Source: Thomasclavelia spiroformis (lineage in GTDB: Bacteria; Bacillota_I; Bacilli_A; Erysipelotrichales; Coprobacillaceae). From it: DNA of 64,000 nt. Under the pieces are notes generated by a model. It ran no database searches and was not told the origin of the DNA. It was given only the letters and a program-made list of their open reading frames with translations. The position numbers and the translations under genes are program-made. The DNA lies in NCBI GenBank assembly GCA_016901755.1, contig JACJKV010000008.1, forward strand, positions 1 through 64,000. The letters run 5' to 3'. Position 1 is the stretch's first letter; every line of letters starts with the position of its first letter. Shown here one piece after another: positions 36,886 to 44,306 of the stretch.

Positions 36886-36891
36886 TATGAT
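36886..36891 (+). promoter_or_regulatory. -10 element of the agrBD promoter
   Basis: TATGAT lies 31 bp before the agrB ATG. No consensus -35 is present 17 bp upstream (CAACAA), consistent with dependence on an activator bound at the adjacent direct repeats. Confidence 0.5.
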
Positions 36892-36921
36892 GAATCATGA
36901 AATCATGAAAGGAATCAAAGT

Positions 36922-37440
36922 ATGAATAAAATCGCACAAATGCTTACCTACAAAATTGCACCAGAACAATATAAAAACAACCTTGAAGAACTAGAGGTTG
37001 CTGCATATGGCATGGAAGGATTACTATGTAACTTTACAACCCTTGGTTTAGCTTTTCTTATTAGTATTCTTTTCCATACAACATATGAGTTATTTTTGAT
37101 GCTTCTATACTTTATACCTCTTCGCTCTTCATATAAAAGTTTTCATTGTAAAACATTTAAAAACTGTTTAGTAATGTCTAATCTTGCTGTATTATTAGCG
37201 ACATTGACTATTCAGCACTTATCGTATTTTTCTGGATACTTTTTTGTCTCTTTATTAATGATTTGGATCAATTATCTTTTATCATCAGAAAAAAATATAA
37301 AAATGCATATTATTTTGACAGTAATAAATATGTTGATTCTTATCATCAATAAAGACTATTTGGTAACTGTTATGATTTCCTTGATTATTAATACCGTTTT
37401 ATTATTATTGAAAAGAGGTGAAATTCATGAAAAAGTATAG
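36922..37440 (+). CDS. agrB: AgrB-like membrane endopeptidase for the cyclic pheromone
   Basis: AgrB cuts the C-terminal part off AgrD and forms the macrocycle. The 172-residue protein is slightly shorter than staphylococcal AgrB. The catalytic pair is present at His75 and Cys82, seven residues apart as in AgrB His77/Cys84, inside SFHCKTFKNC preceded by an Arg-rich turn. About five or six hydrophobic spans follow the pattern of the family. AAAGGAA lies before the ATG. The stop overlaps agrD, so both are made together. Confidence 0.88.
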   Translation: MNKIAQMLTYKIAPEQYKNNLEELEVAAYGMEGLLCNFTTLGLAFLISILFHTTYELFLMLLYFIPLRSSYKSFHCKTFKNCLVMSNLAVLLATLTIQHLSYFSGYFFVSLLMIWINYLLSSEKNIKMHIILTVINMLILIINKDYLVTVMISLIINTVLLLLKRGEIHEKV

Positions 37441-37546
37441 TTATATGTTATTTGGGTTATGTACTCTATTTGCTACAACTTTAAGACTACCTCCTTCATG
37501 GTGGTTTTTCTATGAACCAAAAAAACCTGAAAAATTCATGAAATAG
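37427..37546 (+). CDS. agrD: AgrD-like pheromone precursor, predicted Ser-lactone peptide
   Basis: This 39-codon gene overlaps the last 14 bases of agrB and has AGAGGTG seven bases before its ATG. Three parts are visible: a hydrophobic leader (residues 1-19), a core R20-L-P-P-S-W-W-F-F28, and a charged Pro-rich tail YEPKKPEKFMK. The tail matches the AgrD C-terminal recognition region (acidic/Pro pattern). Ser24 with four following residues fits a five-residue lactone ring. The core has the same layout as the S. intermedius AIP, RIPTSTGFF, in which Ser replaces the usual Cys. Exact processing ends are inference. Confidence 0.85.
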   Translation: MKKYSYMLFGLCTLFATTLRLPPSWWFFYEPKKPEKFMK

Positions 37547-37553
37547 TAGTTTT

Positions 37554-37573
37554 AGCCAAGATTATTCTTGGCT
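37554..37573 (+). terminator. agrBD terminator
   Basis: A perfect 8 bp stem AGCCAAGA/TCTTGGCT with a TTAT loop begins eight bases after the agrD stop; CTTTTT follows. It confirms that the operon ends with agrD. Confidence 0.88.
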
Positions 37574-37622
37574 CTTTTTATTTCTTTATTTTTTGATATA
37601 ATTTTTGTAGAGGTATAATGTT

Positions 37623-37904
37623 ATGAATTTAGGTCAGCAGTTAAAAACAATCAGGAAAATGCGAAAGTATAAATTGAAAGATGTTGCAGAAAAACTGAAT
37701 ATTGCAAAATCCACATTATGTGAGTACGAAAATAATAACATTGATCCACCTGCATCTAAACTAATTGCTTTATTACAGCTCTACCAGGTAGAACCATTTA
37801 TGTTTTTGAAAAATGAAGATCAGTATATCAATATTTCTCATTACAGTAAAAAAGGAAAATTAAAAGCAATTCTTTTAGATTTAGAAGAAAAAAACAAGCT
37901 ATGA
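37623..37904 (+). CDS. Small XRE-family regulator
   Basis: The 93-residue protein is an XRE domain (residues 5-60, LKDVAEKLNIAKSTLCEYENNNIDPPASKLIALL) plus a short basic tail. A TATAAT lies at 37597-37602 and AGAGG precedes the ATG with a rather long spacing of nine bases. It sits between agrBD and the second LytTR regulator and is not on the agrBD transcript because of the terminator. Target unknown. Confidence 0.85.
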   Translation: MNLGQQLKTIRKMRKYKLKDVAEKLNIAKSTLCEYENNNIDPPASKLIALLQLYQVEPFMFLKNEDQYINISHYSKKGKLKAILLDLEEKNKL

Positions 37905-37925
37905 ATTGATTTCACAGCTGTTTTT
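37893..37925. terminator. Terminator between the small XRE gene and the second LytTR regulator
   Basis: AACA-A-GCT-A-TGAA pairs with TTCA-C-AGC-TGTT, with one bulge and one mismatch, and is flanked by an A run on the left and T run on the right. It can serve both convergent genes. Confidence 0.65.
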
Positions 37926-38619
37926 ATAAAAGCAGGTATTTCATATATAATGTTTCGAAATTTCTAAAAAAACCACGTCCTATTCTAATTTCATTTTGAT
38001 TTTTAAGGATTATTTTTTCTTTACTGTAACCATAAACATAATTAAAATGAATAGCAAACGATTTGTGAATCTGAATAAAATTATTATCATTTAAATCCTT
38101 AATAAACTGCTTTAAACTTCTTTTATCTTTATAAACTCGACTTTCTGTATAAACATATAAAACACGATAATAAACTTCCACATAACAGATAGAAGCTTTG
38201 TTTAAAGGCACATGAATATGATCATACGAAAGCGTTATGTAATTATCTGTTTTGATTTCTTTTTTAAATAGCTGACAAAATGATAAGAAATCCTTTTCAA
38301 AATTCTTTTTTCTAATATAATAAAATGGCTGAACTTTAAACGTATCATGCATTAAATTATCGGTACTGGTTACAAAGACAATAATTATTTTATGGTTTTC
38401 TTTCATAAGCAATTGTGCCAGATCTACACCAGAAATCTGATCATCTAAATGAATATCAACAAAAGCCATATCATAATGATGATTTTTACATTCATTAACG
38501 TAGTTTTCGTGACATATATGAAAATCATAATCCTGATATACAGTAGCCATAAACCAATCTATTTTCTTTTTTAATATACAGGCAAAATCATAATCATCTT
38601 CAACTATTAATATATTCAT
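37924..38619 (-). CDS. Second LytTR response regulator, no adjacent kinase
   Basis: The 231-residue protein has a receiver with acidic pair Glu7-Asp8-Asp9 and phospho-acceptor Asp55 (MAFVDIHLDDQISG), and a C-terminal LytTR domain from about 135. Its ending (IRIGRGFFRNFETLYMKYLLL) is typical of AgrA/ComE-like regulators. No second kinase lies nearby, so it either shares the AgrC-like kinase or is an orphan. The upstream 50 bp contain the terminator of the preceding LytTR gene. Confidence 0.86.
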   Translation of the reverse strand: MNILIVEDDYDFACILKKKIDWFMATVYQDYDFHICHENYVNECKNHHYDMAFVDIHLDDQISGVDLAQLLMKENHKIIIVFVTSTDNLMHDTFKVQPFYYIRKKNFEKDFLSFCQLFKKEIKTDNYITLSYDHIHVPLNKASICYVEVYYRVLYVYTESRVYKDKRSLKQFIKDLNDNNFIQIHKSFAIHFNYVYGYSKEKIILKNQNEIRIGRGFFRNFETLYMKYLLL

Positions 38620-38662
38620 TTTATCCTCACTTTCTTTTATTCAATCAGAAAACTGCGCAAAA

Positions 38663-38690
38663 AATATGTTCAGTACGATCCGAACATATT
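38663..38690 (-). terminator. Terminator of the third LytTR gene
   Basis: AATATGTTC and GAACATATT arms are perfect over nine pairs with a 10-base loop; TTTTTTG follows on the minus strand. It overlaps the stop codon. Confidence 0.75.
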
Positions 38691-39284
38691 ATCTCTACAT
38701 TTTCTGGAACAGTATAAAACTGTATCATTCCTTAAAATAATCTTATCTTTTTTTATATTTTTCACATGTATTTTATTAACAAAACACCCTTTTCTGATTT
38801 TCATAAAACGACTATCCCCTAAAATAGTTTCACATTGCTGAGTTAAAAAATCACTTTGTTCATAACACATATTCTGGGTGTAAATATAAACTTTCCCATA
38901 ATATCTGTCTATGTAATATACATCTTCCATTTTCAGCAGCATTTCTTTTCTGCCATTAACAATATCAATCAATGTATGAATATAATAATCTTTTTGGTCA
39001 TAAACGATACTGACGATCATATTATTTAATCTATATTGTTTTTCCACCCCTTTATTTATGATCTGTCCTTTATCATATGTCACAATTTTTATATTTTTAC
39101 TGCCATATAAAACACATAATTCAATAAAATCTTTAATTTCTAAGACATCGTCAAACACGAAAATAAAGCTATTTTCAATTTTCTTTTGCTGGTGCAATAA
39201 ATGAGCTATGGATTCAAAATATTGAAAATGTCCCAGTTTAAAAACCTCATTAACCAAAAACAGTTTGAAGTAGTGAACATACAT
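38670..39284 (-). CDS. LytTR-domain regulator with receiver-like but degenerate N terminus
   Basis: The start at 39284 (MYVHYFKLFLVNE) has GGGAGG six bases upstream; the longer frame from 39338 is not used. The C-terminal 95 residues are a LytTR domain (MEDVYYIDRYYGKVYIYTQN to VLYCSRKCRDNMFG). The N-terminal 110 residues have alternating strands and helices but no acidic pocket and no D-x-x-M/L phosphorylation site. It may be a pseudo-receiver that responds to protein contacts rather than phosphate. It lies upstream of the second LytTR regulator in the same orientation, with a terminator between. Confidence 0.78.
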   Translation of the reverse strand: MYVHYFKLFLVNEVFKLGHFQYFESIAHLLHQQKKIENSFIFVFDDVLEIKDFIELCVLYGSKNIKIVTYDKGQIINKGVEKQYRLNNMIVSIVYDQKDYYIHTLIDIVNGRKEMLLKMEDVYYIDRYYGKVYIYTQNMCYEQSDFLTQQCETILGDSRFMKIRKGCFVNKIHVKNIKKDKIILRNDTVLYCSRKCRDNMFGSY

Positions 39285-39430
39285 TGACTGCCTCCCAATT
39301 ATTATTAATTCCCTCATGAAAATATTATATAGTGCCAAGAGAATACTTTCACAAAACTAACATAAAATGGCTTTTTCTACTACTATTCTACATATTTTTT
39401 CATTCATACTGAACTTTTCTCCAAAAAAAA

Positions 39431-39448
39431 AGCATATTTTCATATGCT
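39431..39448 (-). terminator. Terminator of the first RluA-family gene
   Basis: AGCATAT and ATATGCT arms with a four-base loop overlap the end of the gene; nine T follow on the minus strand. Confidence 0.82.
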
Positions 39449-40280
39449 ATCTTTTCAAATCAAATGGTACAGGTGTTTCAAAAACATAATGCTTTTTGGT
39501 TAAAGGATGAATAAAGCCAAAACGATTAGCATGTAAAGCCAGACGCTTCACCAGATTAGTTTTAGCACCATATTTTTTATCTCCGGTAATAGGATGGTGA
39601 ATATGAGAAAACTGAACTCTGATCTGATTTTTTCTTCCTGTATCCAGATTAACCTGAACTAAACAATAATGCTGAAAACATTTCATGACCTGATAATGCG
39701 TAACAGCCAGTTTCCCTTTATCCTGACCAGTAACATAAACATACTGACTTTTATTTTCTGCCAGATAATTTTTCAGGGTTCCCTGAGATTTTTCCAGTTT
39801 TCCTTCAACAATGGCAACATAACCTCTTTCCTGAACCAGGTCATTCCATCGTTCCTGAAGCAAATCACGAATTTTTCTGTTTTTACAAAACATGATGATT
39901 CCTGAGGTCTCACGATCTAAACGATGAACGATATATATCTTATTATTGCGATTTTTTGTTTTTACATATTCACTTACCTGGTGGTAAGCCGTTTTTTCTT
40001 TTTCACTGCCTGCCGACATACTTAATAAACCTGAAGGTTTATTGATGACAATAAATTCATCATCTTCATAGATAATATCAAGAACTGTATTTTCTTTTTT
40101 ACTGATTTCAACTATGTCTCCTGTCTTTAAAGGCCAGTCATACTGACTGACTGGTTTCGAATTGACATAAACCTGTTTATATTTAAGTAGATTTTTAGCA
40201 TTTTTACGATTATAGGTCTGTAATAGAAAATCCATCAGACTCATTTCTTTTTTTACGATCATATTCCTTGAATATTTCAT
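39447..40280 (-). CDS. RluA-family 23S rRNA/tRNA pseudouridine synthase
   Basis: The 277-residue protein has an S4-like RNA-binding N terminus (about 12-70) and the RluA catalytic core with IVHRLDRETSG, whose Asp is the nucleophile. KNQIRVQFSHIHHPITGDKKYG closes the core. RluA, RluC and RluD homologues cannot be told apart safely from sequence in this phylum, so the target uridine is open. A second family member lies at 49185. Confidence 0.9.
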   Translation of the reverse strand: MKYSRNMIVKKEMSLMDFLLQTYNRKNAKNLLKYKQVYVNSKPVSQYDWPLKTGDIVEISKKENTVLDIIYEDDEFIVINKPSGLLSMSAGSEKEKTAYHQVSEYVKTKNRNNKIYIVHRLDRETSGIIMFCKNRKIRDLLQERWNDLVQERGYVAIVEGKLEKSQGTLKNYLAENKSQYVYVTGQDKGKLAVTHYQVMKCFQHYCLVQVNLDTGRKNQIRVQFSHIHHPITGDKKYGAKTNLVKRLALHANRFGFIHPLTKKHYVFETPVPFDLKR

Positions 40281-40332
40281 ATATCATGAAATATCTTTTC
40301 TCCTTTCTAAAAATTTAATACTCTTCTAAAGA

Positions 40333-40358
40333 AAAATGCAAAGATAACTTTGCATTTT
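40333..40358 (-). terminator. Terminator of the P-type ATPase-like gene
   Basis: AAAATGCAAAG and CTTTGCATTTT form a perfect 11 bp stem with an ATAA loop overlapping the stop codon; T-rich sequence follows on the minus strand. Confidence 0.85.
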
Positions 40359-42297
40359 ACATATAAGTTATACGTTGTGTATTCAATAAAACCAGAACTG
40401 TTTCCAAATAATAAATCACTATCGCTAATGGCCATGGCATTAAAGAAATTACAGCCAGTAAAACAACCAATAAGCTTACAAAAATACCAATAAAAGTATT
40501 TTCAATATTAATTGCCTTTTGTTTCTTGGTAATATTAAACAAGTCTACGATCGTATCATAATTTGAATCCGCCAGCATGATATCACTGTTTCTAATGACT
40601 TTTTCATTATGCACACCACCACGAGAAATACCTACAGTTGCTTTTTGCAGTAAAGCAATATCCTTATCACAGTCACCAATATAAGCAACCGGTCCGGCAA
40701 TAAGAGCTTTATCCATGATCTGCAGTTTTTCCTCCACCGTCAGATTATTATGAATCATATACTGATCAGCTTCCAGATCCGTAGGTCCATCATTAAAGAT
40801 GATCAGTGATTTATGAAGTTTTGTTAATTTAGCAAACAGATCCATTTCATCCTCAGTTGTTTCAATGCCATCAAAGCGATCATAAATGATCGTGACACAG
40901 GTATTCAGATTATCAAGACCACTGTTTTCTTTAATTGCTATTTTTTTCGCAAAAGCTTTCGCTACGCCCGCAATAAGGCTAAAAGAAGCTCCTTGCTTAT
41001 AAACTGAGCTGCCCGCCATTGTCAGCATGACAATACCAATCCACATCAGATGAGTCTCTCCCTGACGGGAAATAAATGGCGTCAGGATACAGCACAACAA
41101 ACCAACAATGATCAGAAATAATGTATATCCTAACGAAACCTTATCAATAATATCCTCAGTCTTAGATTTATTTACTGGCGCATTAACCGCCAGATTCAAA
41201 ACCGTATTTAAAGCCGAATCTTCATAAAGTGCTGTTGTCTTGATATAGACATCGCCTTCTTTGATTACTGTTCCACTGAAAACTTCCTGACCAATTTGGC
41301 ATTCTTGTAACAGGTCACTGCCATCAATAGCATAAACATCGAGCTTGGCCTGTCCATTAATGATTTTTCCTCCTAAAGGCACCGCCTCATCTTCTTTAAC
41401 CAGAATAACATCCCCTATATCAATATCTGATAAAGGAACCATTTCTTCCTGATTATGTCTGACACGTCTTCCTAAACGATCCTCATTGATCAGATTATCA
41501 ATTTTTACCAATGTATTCTGTGATACTTTCGTAATCAGAAACTGACCAAACTGATAAAGGATCATAACCAGGATTGACTGTAAAAAACCACGATAGATCC
41601 ATCCTGCAAGACAGGCAACCGTTATGATCACATGTTCACTGAAATACTGCTTTAACTCAATATCTTTAACAGCATTTTTAATAACATGTTCGCCACAGAC
41701 AAACAATGCCAGCAGCCAGCCAAGATAGCTTAAAACGGTAACATCATTTCTTGATACTAAACCAATAGCCAAACCAACACACAAAAGACAGATCCTGATA
41801 TACTTCTGAACATATTTTTCATTAAAAATATCCTGTGATTTAAATGGTTTTTTCCACTGTTCAACATGAACATTAGGATTAACGTTTTCCACTATACGTG
41901 ATATTCTTTTTAATACATTTCTATTAGCTGAACGTAAAGACAGCATTTTATTAGAAAAATCCAGATTTACATTTTCATAAGCACTATATTTGGTAAGGAT
42001 TTCTCTGATTTCATTAGCGTCTTCTTCGTTTTCCAGATTTTCAAACATGAAAAACTGATCGATCTTATTTTCTGAAGAAACATATTTTCTTTTATTTTTA
42101 TTAACAATTTCTTTAAGTACATAATCTAAATCAGATTCAGTAAGCATTGTCTGCACATTGTCTGGTCGAGCACAGTTAAAAGAAACTGAATCTTTCATAA
42201 TTTTAATATGCGAAACTTCCTGCATTTCATTTAACATCAAGGTTAACTGATTGATATCTTCACTTTTAACCTGATCAATATAATAAATATGCTCCAT
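40357..42297 (-). CDS. Degenerate P1B-type ATPase-like membrane protein without catalytic motifs
   Basis: The 646-residue protein keeps the heavy-metal ATPase plan: two ferredoxin-like (HMA) domains at 1-70 and 80-148, but without CXXC; eight predicted spans; an actuator domain (about 265-385); and a reduced P domain. DKTGT is replaced by D473-R-F-D-G, TGES by DGSD (325-328), the CPC metal motif in span six by SSVYKQ, and GDGxND by GDCDKD (541-546). Only about 30 residues separate the Asp473 region from the next P-domain element, so the nucleotide-binding domain is gone. The frame is intact, which argues for a retained non-pumping role. Function unknown. Confidence 0.85.
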   Translation of the reverse strand: MEHIYYIDQVKSEDINQLTLMLNEMQEVSHIKIMKDSVSFNCARPDNVQTMLTESDLDYVLKEIVNKNKRKYVSSENKIDQFFMFENLENEEDANEIREILTKYSAYENVNLDFSNKMLSLRSANRNVLKRISRIVENVNPNVHVEQWKKPFKSQDIFNEKYVQKYIRICLLCVGLAIGLVSRNDVTVLSYLGWLLALFVCGEHVIKNAVKDIELKQYFSEHVIITVACLAGWIYRGFLQSILVMILYQFGQFLITKVSQNTLVKIDNLINEDRLGRRVRHNQEEMVPLSDIDIGDVILVKEDEAVPLGGKIINGQAKLDVYAIDGSDLLQECQIGQEVFSGTVIKEGDVYIKTTALYEDSALNTVLNLAVNAPVNKSKTEDIIDKVSLGYTLFLIIVGLLCCILTPFISRQGETHLMWIGIVMLTMAGSSVYKQGASFSLIAGVAKAFAKKIAIKENSGLDNLNTCVTIIYDRFDGIETTEDEMDLFAKLTKLHKSLIIFNDGPTDLEADQYMIHNNLTVEEKLQIMDKALIAGPVAYIGDCDKDIALLQKATVGISRGGVHNEKVIRNSDIMLADSNYDTIVDLFNITKKQKAINIENTFIGIFVSLLVVLLAVISLMPWPLAIVIYYLETVLVLLNTQRITYM

Positions 42298-42354
42298 GAG
42301 TTCACCCCTTTGTTTGCTAATAATATCATAAATTTATAAAAATTCAAAATTTAG

Positions 42355-42609
42355 CTAGACTTTCTTCATTCTTGTTTTCTTGTTCTTTATTAAAACAAAA
42401 TTTTCTTTAAATTCTATATCTGTACATGACAAATCAAATTCGTCTCCATAAATCTTATAATTTACCTGAAGATGCTCATTATCACGAATAACACAATCAT
42501 ATATTTTTCCTTTGGAAAACAATTCTCTTCTTTCTTTACCGATAATTATATCCATGGTTTTGATACAACGGCAAAAACATCTTTTCCCTGCATGAGCGAT
42601 AACGGTCAC
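42355..42609 (-). CDS. Small uncharacterised protein with unusual start region
   Basis: I do not recognise this 84-residue protein. It has a CFCRC cluster near the N terminus and a beta-rich body (GKIYDCVIRDNEHLQVNYKIYGDEFDLSCTDIEF) resembling a small SH3-like barrel, ending KNKKTRMKKV. The start is unclear. The GTG at 42609 lies inside the only good Shine-Dalgarno, AGGAGGTG. With normal spacing that site would use the ATC at 42600 as start. The first in-frame ATG at 42555 has no ribosome site. It lies between prfC and the ATPase-like gene, separated from both by short gaps. Confidence 0.55.
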   Translation of the reverse strand: MTVIAHAGKRCFCRCIKTMDIIIGKERRELFSKGKIYDCVIRDNEHLQVNYKIYGDEFDLSCTDIEFKENFVLIKNKKTRMKKV

Positions 42610-42657
42610 CTCCTATTATATTATCATCCTGATATCAAATATTATATCATAAAAAAA

Positions 42658-42672
42658 AGAACTATGAGTTCT
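42658..42672 (-). terminator. prfC terminator
   Basis: AGAACT and AGTTCT arms with an ATG loop overlap the prfC stop; eight T follow on the minus strand. Confidence 0.72.
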
Positions 42673-44257
42673 AATTCTTGGAAAACTCTAATAGTTCTAA
42701 ATCTTTATTTTTCTCACTTGCCCAGCGTACACCCCAGTCATTAGTAAACAGCAATAATGGCTGTCCTTTAAGATCCTGTACTTTTCTGGTATCAGAAGAA
42801 AGATTTAATGATTTCAGATCAGTTCCGGTTTTGACCCAGCGAATATACTGATATGGTAATGGATTTTTATTGATTTCAACATTGTATTCAGTTTTTAAAC
42901 GATGTTCAAGTACTTCAAACTGTAAGACACCGACAACCCCTACAATAATTTCTTCCATTCCGCCACCAAGTTCAGTAAAAATCTGAATCGCACCTTCTTT
43001 GGCAATCTGTTCAACCCCTTTAACAAACTGCTTTCTTTTCATCGTATCTTTATTTCTGATCATCGCAAAATGTTCTGGCGCAAAAGTAGGAATTCCTTCA
43101 AAAGCAAAACGTTTTTTACCGGTAGTGATCGTATCACCAATAGAGAAAATACCAGGATCAAAAATACCGATGACGTCACCAGCATAAGCTTCCAGCACTT
43201 CGCTTCTTTCATCAGCCATTAACTGTTTTGACTGATTCAGTTTGATTTTCTTTTTCCCCTGATAATGATAAACTTCCATTCCTCGTTCAAATTTACCTGA
43301 ACAGATTCTGAAAAATGCCATTCTGTCTCGATGTCTGGCATTCATATTAGCCTGAATCTTAAATACGAAAGCCGAAAAATCCTGAGAATAAGGATCGATC
43401 AGTTCACCATTAGCCATTCTTGGTGTTGGTGGCATCGTCATATAAAGGAAATGTTTTAAAAATGGTTCGATACCAAAATTAGTTAAGGCAGATCCAAAAC
43501 ATACTGGTGACAGTTGTCCAGCACGTACCTTTTCCAGATCAAAAGCATTACCTGCCATATCTAAAAGTTCGATATCTTCCTGCAGTTTATCATACAGTTC
43601 TTCTTCTACATATTCTTTTAATTTTTCATCGTCAGCATCCAGAATTTCAGTTTTTACTTCTTTTCTTCCACCATCAACAGGAATAAAACGAATCACCTGT
43701 TTATCGTCTCGTTCATAAACTCCTGCAAATCGTTTTCCCGAACCAATTGGCCAGTTAACTGGACATGTTTCAATTCCCAGTTCCTGTTCAATTTCTTCCA
43801 TCAGTTCATAAGGATCACGTGCTTCTCTATCCATCTTATTAATAAATGTGAAAATAGGAATATGACGCATCGTACATACTTTAAATAATTTTCTGGTCTG
43901 ATCTTCAACCCCTTTGCTGGCATCAATGACCATGACTGCACAGTCTGCTGCCATCAAAGTACGGTAAGTATCTTCAGAGAAATCCTGATGTCCTGGCGTA
44001 TCCAGAATATTGATACAATAACCTTTATAATTGAACTGAAGTACTGAAGATGTGACAGAAATTCCTCTTTGTTTTTCGATTTCCATCCAGTCACTGGTTG
44101 CATGCTTGCTGTTTTTCTTCCCTTTAACCGTTCCCGCCTGCTGGATTGCTCCTCCATATAACAGGAACTTTTCTGTTAAAGTTGTTTTACCGGCATCCGG
44201 ATGAGAAATAATTGCAAATGTTCTTCTTTTTTCTATCTGTTCTCTTATATCTTCCAT
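42671..44257 (-). CDS. prfC: Peptide chain release factor 3
   Basis: RF3 is a translational GTPase that recycles RF1 and RF2 after peptide release. The 528-residue protein has the G motifs HPDAGKTTLTEK, DTPGHQDFSEDTYR and NKMDREARDPYEL, then domain II and the RF3-specific C-terminal domain. It has a strong own promoter and own terminator. Many Firmicutes have prfC; the length is normal. Confidence 0.96.
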   Translation of the reverse strand: MEDIREQIEKRRTFAIISHPDAGKTTLTEKFLLYGGAIQQAGTVKGKKNSKHATSDWMEIEKQRGISVTSSVLQFNYKGYCINILDTPGHQDFSEDTYRTLMAADCAVMVIDASKGVEDQTRKLFKVCTMRHIPIFTFINKMDREARDPYELMEEIEQELGIETCPVNWPIGSGKRFAGVYERDDKQVIRFIPVDGGRKEVKTEILDADDEKLKEYVEEELYDKLQEDIELLDMAGNAFDLEKVRAGQLSPVCFGSALTNFGIEPFLKHFLYMTMPPTPRMANGELIDPYSQDFSAFVFKIQANMNARHRDRMAFFRICSGKFERGMEVYHYQGKKKIKLNQSKQLMADERSEVLEAYAGDVIGIFDPGIFSIGDTITTGKKRFAFEGIPTFAPEHFAMIRNKDTMKRKQFVKGVEQIAKEGAIQIFTELGGGMEEIIVGVVGVLQFEVLEHRLKTEYNVEINKNPLPYQYIRWVKTGTDLKSLNLSSDTRKVQDLKGQPLLLFTNDWGVRWASEKNKDLELLEFSKN

Positions 44258-44274
44258 AATTTTCTCCCAGTAAA

Positions 44275-44302
44275 ATCATAACGATATTCATTGATTTGTC
44301 AA
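44275..44302 (-). promoter_or_regulatory. prfC promoter
   Basis: TTGACA (44297-44302) and TATGAT (44275-44280) on the minus strand are spaced by 16 bp, 17 bp before the ATG. The very short leader leaves room for little more than the GGGAGA ribosome site. Confidence 0.72.
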
Positions 44303-44306
44303 GGTG

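Noticed and set aside
34452-39338. Mobile element or horizontally acquired island around the agr-like locus
   Set aside because: The locus is more AT-rich than its neighbours, but no integrase, transposase, terminal repeat or tRNA target site is visible.
40357-42297. Frameshift explaining the missing P-type ATPase motifs
   Set aside because: The frame is open from end to end and aligned segments lie in order on both sides of each lost motif. No other frame shows DKTGT or a nucleotide-binding domain.
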